From contig OY811978.1 in assembly GCA_963681505.1 (NCBI GenBank), positions 6,370,586 through 6,434,585 on the forward strand: a stretch of 64,000 nucleotides of DNA, given 5' to 3'. The DNA comes from Eunapius fragilis (taxonomy: Eukaryota > Porifera > Demospongiae > Spongillida > Spongillidae). A program made the translations under genes and the position numbers. The notes under the pieces are model-generated. The model was given only the letters and a program-made list of their open reading frames with translations, was not told the DNA's origin and did not search any database. How positions within the stretch are numbered: the stretch's first letter is position 1; each line of letters opens with the position of its first letter. Shown piece by piece: positions 56,402-64,000 of this stretch.

Positions 56402-57127
56402 TTGGTCTGTAAAATATACAAAATGGCCTTAATATGCATGTATATGATGTTTTCCAATAATGATGTGGACTGGGAGGAGATATTTTGTGCGGCTACAATG
56501 ATTTGTGATTCACAGGGAAAAACACGTGGAATCAATTTGGAATCATTGTGTGATATTACAGAGAATCACACACAAATGACACGCGTCAGATTTTCTATGT
56601 AAGATCACGCAATGATTTTTCAGAAGATTTTAAAATCCTCTGTAAAATCAGAACTTGATTCCACGCGTTTTTTCCCTGTGATTCTTGGCTTCTGGCTCAG
56701 CATGAACTTCTGCGCTCCATCCCCGATCTTTTGCCTGGGTTGAATTTTAAACCTTCCGCGAAGAAGTAGTGGAAACATTTTCACATCACTAACCATTCCT
56801 ATTTAACATCATATTTATAACTAACTATGTTTCAGTCCTGTTCGCTCGTAGTTACGTCAACAAAGCGAACGTGAAACACAAATAATAGGTATATCGGGTT
56901 AGTGATGTGAAAACGTGTTTACTACCTCTTCGCAAGGTCCGGTGGAATGTCTAAAATTCAACCCAGGCAAAAGGCCACAAGTTTTGGGACGGGAGCGCAG
57001 ATGTTCATGCTGAGCCAGAGCTAAGAATCACAAATCATGTATAGTAGCAGAAAATATCTCCTCATATCATTATTGGTAAACACCAAATATATATTTAGTC
57101 CCATTTTGTTTCCTTTTACAGACCAAA
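56402..57127. mobile_element. Large foldback element carrying a nested insertion
   Basis: Outer tips TGGTCTGTAAAA and TTTTACAGACCA are inverted. Arms share AATGATGTGG.../...CATATCATT, GGAGATATTTTGTGC and ATGATTTGTGATTC, then CTGGCTCAGCATGAAC, TGCCTGGGTTGAATTTTA and TTTTCACATCACTAACC, meeting near 56855. The left arm is about 165 bp longer because of the insertion at 56517-56682. No coding capacity. Confidence 0.82.
56517..56682. mobile_element. Nested hAT-like MITE with empty site in the opposite arm
   Basis: Ends ACAGGGAAAAACACG and CGTTTTTTCCCT are inverted; CAGGGAAAA-type termini resemble hAT elements. Flanked by GTGATTC (left) and GTGATTC (right), or by TGTGATTC if 8 bp. The other arm of the host foldback reads TTTGTGATTCTTAG uninterrupted, giving the pre-insertion site. 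Confidence 0.75.
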
Positions 57128-57235
57128 CAATATACTGACGCAGCTGGCACTCAGCCTGGTATAGTTGAATGGTGGCGACTTTTATCATAAATAGGTTACA
57201 GTTTCAATGAATATACTTTTAACGATCTCATAAAA

Positions 57236-57372
57236 CGGGCTTCAGGAATATTTATGATTATTATGACTATAGTGCATGCTTCAGGGAATGTTTATGATCG
57301 TTAAGACTATAGTGCATGTTTCATGAGAGATACGGGAATGTTTATGATCGTTATGACTATAGTGCATGCCTA
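57236..57372. repeat. Three-copy tandem repeat
   Basis: GGAATGTTTATGATCGTTATG followed by ACTATAGTGCATGC repeated three times with variable spacers. Confidence 0.8.
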
Positions 57373-57447
57373 ATTGTAGTTCAGGTCATGGTACCTCACA
57401 TACATGTTAGTGGATAAAATAGAATTTAATACCATCCAAGTTAAGTT

Positions 57448-57453
57448 TTTATT
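57448..57453 (-). terminator. Polyadenylation signal of the GTPase gene
   Basis: AATAAA on the minus strand, about 53 bases past the stop codon of the GTPase gene, overlapping a second AATAAA-like word. Confidence 0.6.
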
Positions 57454-57505
57454 TTATTTTAAGAGAATAAAATACAACAAATGTTTATCATAATCCAGTG
57501 TAAAA

Positions 57506-59542
57506 TTAATTCCCATCCATACAGTCCTGAATACATTTTGCCCAAGTATCATTTTGTTTTATTCGTTCAAAGTTCTCTTCATTCTTTAAAAGTGACAATA
57601 TTTTTGCCTCCTCCCTTACTTTTTGGTAGCAATTAATGCGCTGCATATACCCAGGCTTGGCTTCTGACTTCTCAGATTCTATCAGTAGATCTATGTACTC
57701 CACTTCAGAAAGAGGATTAGGCTTCAAAGCAATCTTATCCAACCTTCTTAAGCTCCGATGGACCTGATAAATCATGTAGAATACTTTATCATGCATTTGC
57801 TGTAGCTCATCTTCAATGCTGCTGATAATACTGTCGGCCTTAGATCTACCATCCATTGCATTTTCATAACGTTTTTTCAAGTCATCACTGGTTTTCTCCA
57901 CAATTTTCTCATATATTTCAAATCTGTAAGGGTTATTGACATGCTTATCCCATGAGCACTTCCTGGAACAAACTGTACATGTAGTGTTCATGTCACCTTG
58001 CTTTGCCATTGCTGCACAGTTGTATTTTTCTTTGTCATTTGGTATTTGACATGGGAAATGACAGGTAACATTGCATTCTAGACAATTGGTGACAAACTGA
58101 CCATGGAGATTAATCTTTTGTTGGTGGATTTCATTGACCTTGTACGTAGATTGATACTTTTTAAGAATGTCTTGTTCCTCTTCCAAACTAGTCATTTTAA
58201 GCATTACGGCTCTAATTTGTGGTTGCAGCCCTTGTATGTTTGCTTCTAAGCGCTCCCTTTCTTTCAGCACTTCCTTTGTAAGCTGCAAACTTCTGCCGTC
58301 AACCTTTTCAAATTCTTCGAAAAACACTTTAAAGCTTGTTGTGCCCATGTCCCAGAATAATTTATCAAATTCATCAGATGTAGAAGCAGTGTTGGCACCA
58401 AATAAAGCAGAATTGTTGAATTTGACACCTTTGCGATATGGTATACCTGCTGCCTTCATAGCTTCTAAGACAGGTGGAGTTTTACCATCAGCAAATGTAA
58501 CCATGATGAAGATATTTTGGCCAACATCTCTACCAAAAATAGATAGGATTGCATCGAAAACGTATTTTTGTGGTGGAGTAAGCCGAGCCAAAGGTGCCTG
58601 TGCAACAAACCCTATTCCATGAATCTGATCTATTCCATTCTCCCCCTTTATAGAGAAAAGGTCTTTAATCTGGGCAGCTATTTCTTTATCTCTTTCCAGA
58701 CCATTGGTGTCACCAAAGCCTGGAGTATCAATGACTGTAAGAGTGTAGTGAAGAGGAGAGTCCTCCATCCTATGAAACGTGTAAGCTGTAATCCATGTGG
58801 TTTGACTTTGTGTTTGTGATTGGCTTCCTTCATCCTGATTGGAGATCATTTGAAAGCGAAAGTTGTCATTCCATTGAACACCATATATATAATTGCATAT
58901 TCCATTGATCAGAGTAGTCTTTCCTGCTCCTGTAGCACCTACAAGCATAAGCACCCTACCAGGGGGTGGTGCACTCACACTAGGAGTACCAATCTCACAC
59001 TTTGAAATTCTCTTGTCTTGCATCTGTGTTTTTTTTTTACTTGTAATTTTGTATATATTTGGGGGACCATGACTGATAAGAGTTGATTTCAATCTTATCT
59101 GTTCAGCTAAACAGCATTTTGTTTGTTGGTGTTTGATACTTGAAGGGCATTTTGTTTGTGCGCGCTTGATTGTAATTGGACTGGCAGCATGTTTGATACT
59201 GCTTTCTTCTAACGAGCTGCTTTTATCCATTTGAATGGGCACCTCGCTTATAGATGAGCATGTTGCCATATCTGTTTGATCATTATCCCTGCCATCATCC
59301 TTATCATGCAGATCAGCTTTGCTCGATGAACTGGTATGTGATTGCCTAGAATTCGAATGCAGGAGCGGATGCTGGGGGACTGAGGTCCCATTAGTTGGCA
59401 TCATATAAAAATGATACATAAATATAGACAACATGACAGCAAAGGCAGCTGTTGTGTTTATCCAAGCCACAACAATGAGTACTGTGAAAAGTACCACAAT
59501 ATAAAGGCAGATTTTGCAAGGCAAAGATTGGTCAGTAGGCAT
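57506..59542 (-). CDS. Membrane-anchored AIG1/septin-like P-loop GTPase
   Basis: A single uninterrupted minus-strand frame of 678 codons. Residues ~11-47 form one or two hydrophobic segments (ICLYIVVLFTVLIVVAW and AFAVMLSIFMYHFYMM). A Ser/Lys-rich linker follows (~50-190). The G domain has G1 GATGAGKT (202-209) and G3 DTPGFGDT (272-279); at the G4 position the motif reads TFADGK (349-354) rather than NKxD, as I recall for this AIG1-like family. A coiled-coil-like region spans ~420-470 and a Cys-rich cluster ~487-529 (CLEC, CHFPC, CTVCSRKC) may bind zinc, followed by more helix. Related GTPases (GIMAP/AIG1-like) act at membranes in immune or stress responses; the role here is inferred. The first Met is taken because the hydrophobic segment follows at once. 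No intron is seen, and a poly(A) signal lies 53 bp downstream. Confidence 0.88.
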   Translation of the reverse strand: MPTDQSLPCKICLYIVVLFTVLIVVAWINTTAAFAVMLSIFMYHFYMMPTNGTSVPQHPLLHSNSRQSHTSSSSKADLHDKDDGRDNDQTDMATCSSISEVPIQMDKSSSLEESSIKHAASPITIKRAQTKCPSSIKHQQTKCCLAEQIRLKSTLISHGPPNIYKITSKKKTQMQDKRISKCEIGTPSVSAPPPGRVLMLVGATGAGKTTLINGICNYIYGVQWNDNFRFQMISNQDEGSQSQTQSQTTWITAYTFHRMEDSPLHYTLTVIDTPGFGDTNGLERDKEIAAQIKDLFSIKGENGIDQIHGIGFVAQAPLARLTPPQKYVFDAILSIFGRDVGQNIFIMVTFADGKTPPVLEAMKAAGIPYRKGVKFNNSALFGANTASTSDEFDKLFWDMGTTSFKVFFEEFEKVDGRSLQLTKEVLKERERLEANIQGLQPQIRAVMLKMTSLEEEQDILKKYQSTYKVNEIHQQKINLHGQFVTNCLECNVTCHFPCQIPNDKEKYNCAAMAKQGDMNTTCTVCSRKCSWDKHVNNPYRFEIYEKIVEKTSDDLKKRYENAMDGRSKADSIISSIEDELQQMHDKVFYMIYQVHRSLRRLDKIALKPNPLSEVEYIDLLIESEKSEAKPGYMQRINCYQKVREEAKILSLLKNEENFERIKQNDTWAKCIQDCMDGN

Positions 59543-61683
59543 AGTATTGTTGTATGTATGCTGGAAAGTATGAATTCAATAGTGTATAGTACTGAAAAAG
59601 AAAAAAACACAATTAGCTGATTTATGTTATGTCACACACATTTATTATTCAGTAATGTATTCAGTATATTTGACACACACATCCCCATTCAATATTAGTG
59701 CCTGTCTGTATGGATAATGCATGATTTAAAATAATGGTTGAAATAGAAATTTAAAAATAATCATTGGAATAAACGGATTCTCATTGTATACTATTTCAGT
59801 GGTTTCACATAGTTTAGAGTCAGCTATGAATGATTTGGCATCAAAATTCACTCTGATGAGGAGAGCTACTTACTTAGTCTTACGAGGTGCCTGCTCTGTT
59901 TACATTATAATTAAAAACACCATAGTCCATTAAACAAGACGTAATATAGTTCGCATCTGAATGGCTCCATGAAAACACCACGTCATGGTTTAGAAATACG
60001 TGGTGTTCACACTTGTACCCAGTGCCATCTTTTTCTCCTCATATAGTATTACTTACACCCTTAGAGAGACAACTCGCATTCAGATAACAAAACAATTAAC
60101 GATAATAAGCTTCTGCATGCATGTCCTCCTTAACTTTGGGAACTGCCTGTGACAGTGTTTGCATGCATTTATGTGTATAGAAATTTCTTACACCCTGGGC
60201 CAATAGGATAGGAAGATGTACTCACTATAAAATTTATATGAACTCTCATTCATATTAAGTACATCGTACTATTCCTTACATAATTTGTCAGTGCACTGAC
60301 TCACATTATGTAACTTTCAGCAAGTATTGTGTAAGGAAAACCACAATCACACTGGCGCGAGCTGTTCTATTAACTTGAAATTCCCGCGGTCACGTTCTTT
60401 TTAGTCTCAACGTAAGATATAGCGGCATGACAATGTTATCTAGTAATCTGAAGCCTTACATTAAAAAACACCATGAAAGCTGCTGGGGCTTCTTGGACCA
60501 CACACCCCGGCTTACAGCGCTCCCCCACATCCCTTTGCAGGGTGAGAGAGATACTCCCACCCGCCACTCCTCCCGGCCTCCATATACAGGTAGATTCGCG
60601 ACCCAAGTTTGTATATATAGCAATGCGGTTTGCTTTGTTAGGATTGGTGCGAACATCATGTTTGTTTCTATGCATACATATAAGCAGTGCCATCGAAATA
60701 ATAAGTATACATGAACGAGGCCGGCCTCTGTTTACATTAAAGGATCGTTTGACGACACACTCTCTAAATAATCTATGACGACACGTTTGAAGTATATGCA
60801 TGTACAACGGCAGCTTTCTGGGTCTTCGCCCCATGCAGATCCCAATGCATGGGGGAGGTTGCCACACCAAACACCCGCCCGACATCCTGCCTGGAACCGC
60901 GTACATGTGGATGTGACACATGCACATGAGAGAAAGTAGACATATACACTGCATACAGCGCGTTTGTGAACGAGACAATACAAATTCCATAAATTCTTAC
61001 GTGAATTCGGAGACTTAAAAACTGGGAGGCGAACGAATGGTGATAAAAATTGACCGCACCCATGCAAATCAACTACTCATGTATACTTTTAAAATTCCAC
61101 AATCAGAACAATCACAATTTTGTGGCCTGTCGCGTCACAACTTGGCCGTACGCTTGTGCAGAGGCAATGATAGATGCTATATAAGTTGTCCCGGTCCTAT
61201 GTGACCTGAGACGAACTTCACAAGACTTGCGCGGCGAATTGGTTCCTAAGTTATAGCAGAGATAGTATCTCTGGTTATAGCTAGCTACCTTATTTAAAAA
61301 TAAAAGCACATGAATAGTACACACTTACACAAGCGCAACTTAATCTTTGTGAATTACATCAGTAACAAACTGCACCAAAGTTATATATTCATCTTCTCCA
61401 TTATCTTCAGTTACTTCCACTGTCCAATATGAAATAATTTATTTAGTACCTCGTTTTAAACTGTTCTTTATAGACAGCACTTTTCCATTAATTTTTTTTG
61501 TTCATTCCAGGTGATGTGTTCCACTCCTGCTCTATTAATTTACCTAACAACTATGAAGGGTTTACAACAACTATTTTTATACATTCCAATCTATCTGTTG
61601 AGATTTGAGGAAATTTTTTTTTCTATTTTGCATTCATTAGCAAGTATAGACTTTACTGTTTTTCAATTTTGCCTCTTGAAACT
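59543..61683. other. Intergenic, no gene supported
   Basis: Upstream flank of the GTPase gene, which should contain its promoter. An open minus-strand frame at 60436-60990 lacks domains and overlaps equally long frames on the opposite strand, so it is not called. CGTGGTGTT words occur in inverted order at 59980-60010. Confidence 0.45.
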
Positions 61684-61965
61684 TTATCTTGCTTCTTTTG
61701 TTCTTACTGAAGTCTTTTCTTTGCTGCCATTGTTCTCTTTATTGCAAACAATATAAGTTTTTATCAGCTTTGCCCTGAAGCCAGGATAGTGTTTGATTTT
61801 TTGTACTTTCGCCTTCCCATCAATGAAGCCTATATTAGCATTAGGTGCATGATGAACATGGTAATCGACAAGACCAAGGGTCTGTTCAGGTAGCATATTA
61901 TGCAATGGAGCAGCTTGAATTCTTACTAAAATATCTTTTGATGTGTTACTGAGAGAATCATGCAA
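61684..61965 (-). pseudogene. Transposon-derived protein fragment
   Basis: Minus-strand frame reads HDSLSNTSKDILVRIQAAPL, then LGLVDYHVHHAPNANIGFID and GKAKVQKIK...PGFRAKL. The HAPNA-IGF-DGK phrase recalls a block in repeated invertebrate mobile-element proteins, but I cannot name the family. No start, no flanking exons; treated as a remnant. Confidence 0.35.
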
Positions 61966-63744
61966 GTATGGCTCCAGCTGATGCTCAAGAACTTCAAGAG
62001 TGCTTCATACAGCCAAGCTCATAACTTCATGAAATTGGGATTCCTCATCACTTGATAATTGTGCTAGCAAACACAGTAGAGTCTCATCCTTTCACTTAGC
62101 TTCTCTCCAAAGACATTTGATGTTGCAGTTAGAAAGAAAGTTGGTTTCTGGATCAGGTCTCGCAATGTTATTGTGCACATCTTAATCATGGGAACCATTT
62201 CAAGGTTACCCTTACATCAGGTTCACTATTACTATAAAGATCTCATCCAAGGCCCAGTGATAAATTTTCCAATCAATCCTAGTACTCATATTATCGATTT
62301 ATTCTGTTTATCATTAATTAAGATATTATTTCTGATTAAAAGCTAGACTTCTAACTGTTTTTGCAGGAACACATATTTTGCAGATAATACAATAATCTCT
62401 CTTTGATCATATAAAACTTCCAGCCAAATAAAAAAAAACATTCAATCACATATCGAATAACAGTCCAGGTTTAATATTTTCACAACGCAAAAAGTGCTTT
62501 AAAATGGCACTTGTGTCTCCTGTGCCCTGTTTAAATCGCATCTTGGTTAGTCCATATATAACATTTGCCACTGCACAATCACTGCCAAATGTGCAACTTT
62601 GTATCCCATTGTCATTGTCATATACATCCAGTGGATGAACATTACATTTTAACTCTAAAAGTGAGTTCTTCGAGTTTTAACCATGTACACCAACCCTATC
62701 ACTCATAGTACATCTGAAAAGAGATATGGCATGTGATTGAATTATATTAAACATTCACACTTCAGGCGGATAAAACGGTCTTTGCATGCATGGTTAACGC
62801 ATCTCCCGCAATCCTATAACTTGGTCTGTGGCGAAAATAAATTATTGCGCACAGTCCAAAAATTCTGAAAGTTGCATATAATAGCGCTCATAGATCAATA
62901 CAACGATGCAATGTGTTTATACATAGAACCCGAGTATACACCCTCAAAAAAGGGCGTATTTATGTGGCTCGAAGGTTGATTGGATTACACAATTCTACAA
63001 AGAAGTGTATTATAAGTCCAATTACTATATCTCCTAACAGAGTATTGATTCCTTTCTATGAAAACCAAATTCTGTTTTAATACGACAAGCAATGACGTAG
63101 CTGTGACACATTCAACGGCGAGCTGAAAATGAGCTATTGCGCATAGCCAGATCGTCCTAAATGTTTCATGGTAGATAGAAATTGCTTGCCTGCAACATTT
63201 TTTTGACGTTTTTGAGGAGGACCCGTCATTGCAAGAGTACAATAAACAACGTTGGCTTTTTACTCTAATTAGAAAGCAGTACATCCTTAATTTAGATATT
63301 GCGTACGATGTTACATACAATACTGCGTGAAAGAGCGCTCAAAGCTTCATGATCCAGGCAAATTTGAAGTTTTATCGTCTTTAAACTATCGAGAACTAGA
63401 TTTTCAAAAATACCTACTTCTCTTAACTTTCGTAAAATCCAGTCATAATTTTTACTACAGATATTTGGATATGCGGAAGTACGTTACGTGATATGAAAGT
63501 ACCTATATAGAGCACAGGCCCGTTACAACTACTAAATTGATCGTGCATGCCGGAAAGAATGTGAAAGTTTTGCATGCAGCAACCTATCTGGATGACTTGT
63601 TCTGTTTGTTAATCTTTAATTCATCCGTGATAGCTTAGCTCTATTGCAGACAGCTCTGGTAAAGAAACGTCGGACTTTCTCAATGGAATTGATGTCCTGA
63701 TGAAGCCAAGGATTCCATACCTGAGTAATTGACTCTAAAAGTGG
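61966..63744. other. Intergenic, no gene supported
   Basis: AT-rich, with no coherent exons. Frames at 62985-63320 lack motifs. Nothing else supported. Confidence 0.45.
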
Positions 63745-63950
63745 CCGAACATAGGTAATGTATGTTACAGAGATATTGCTGCGTGCGCTCGATTAGCGCC
63801 AATGATTTAGGCACCCGCTTCCTATACAATGAATTGCCTAAATCATTGGCGCGAATCGAGCGGGAAACCGTGTATGCACTTTGCACAGCTATATTGGACG
63901 AAATAAAAATTAAGGAACAGAATAAGTCAATAGCTACAGGACCTCTCTAG
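63745..63950. mobile_element. FB1 family, central part
   Basis: Contains a hairpin GCTCGATTAGCGCCAATGAT versus ATCATTGGCGCGAATCGAGC around a ~40-bp loop with GTATGTTACAGAGATATTGC upstream and CAATAGCTACAGGACCTC downstream, as in the centres of other FB1 copies. Confidence 0.7.
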
Positions 63951-64000
63951 TTTGGTCAACACAACACTGACTCACCATTCAGTTGCAAACTCCTAGCCTT

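Noticed and set aside
60436..60990. 184-codon minus-strand frame
   Set aside because: Overlaps similar-length frames in other phases, no recognisable domain, no splice or poly(A) support.

Overview
The window looks like nuclear DNA of an invertebrate metazoan, most likely a demosponge-like animal. This rests on a receptor combining SRCR and Ig domains, a very compact intron-rich gene with mostly 49-86 bp introns, an ERCC4/XPF-type terminal exon, and several decayed metazoan transposon families. Simple repeats, poly(C)/poly(G) tracts and foldback elements are dense. The organism call is inference. The gene calls rest on reading frames, splice phases and motifs read by eye; no search was run.

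Layout. 1-3.7 kb: microsatellites, a 10-bp and a ~34-bp minisatellite, and two copies of a ~170-bp dispersed repeat. 4.0-9.0 kb (+): five consecutive phase-0 exons of an unrecognised gene. 10.9-13.3 kb (-): a transposon-derived pseudogene, then a two-exon helical-repeat-like gene with an in-frame stop, next to a minisatellite that repeats its splice acceptor. 13.9-15.9 kb: two foldback elements. 15.9 kb (+): the terminal exon of an ERCC4/XPF-like protein. 18.4-23.0 kb: fragments of what may be an EnSpm-like transposon gene with an Asp/Gly repeat, a 280-bp palindrome, and a degenerate repeat-protein pseudogene. 24.5-26.8 kb: a RecQ-like helicase fragment and two intron-containing integrase fragments.

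27.8-30.6 kb (+) is the highlight: a ten-exon gene whose splice phases all agree. It predicts a 702-residue protein with a 2-oxoglutarate/Fe(II) oxygenase domain (HxD...H...R), an F-box, and an actin-related fold. F-box plus actin-related protein is known from plant ARP8; I know of no described protein with the oxygenase added in front. A partial inverted copy of its first exon lies 13 kb away at 41.35-42.77 kb. That copy is broken by an 825-bp MITE with a 7-bp target duplication and by an 18-bp palindrome built from the same MITE's tips, and it abuts a 5'-truncated Ty3/gypsy element.

31.7-34.9 kb: transposon remnants, strong palindromes, and a small gene matching the C-terminal half of HD-superfamily phosphohydrolase-like proteins. 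36.3-41.3 kb (-): the Ty3/gypsy element, with at least six disabling lesions. 43.1-44.8 kb (-): two more mobile-element coding remnants. 45.8-54.1 kb (-): the last five exons of a transmembrane SRCR-Ig-Ig receptor, all joined in phase 1. 57.5-59.5 kb (-): a single-exon, membrane-anchored AIG1-like GTPase. The rest is intergenic DNA with foldback elements.

Functionally, the receptor and GTPase suggest surface recognition and innate-immunity-like roles, while the oxygenase-F-box-Arp protein suggests an unusual SCF-type ubiquitin-ligase adaptor. These roles are inferred from family knowledge.
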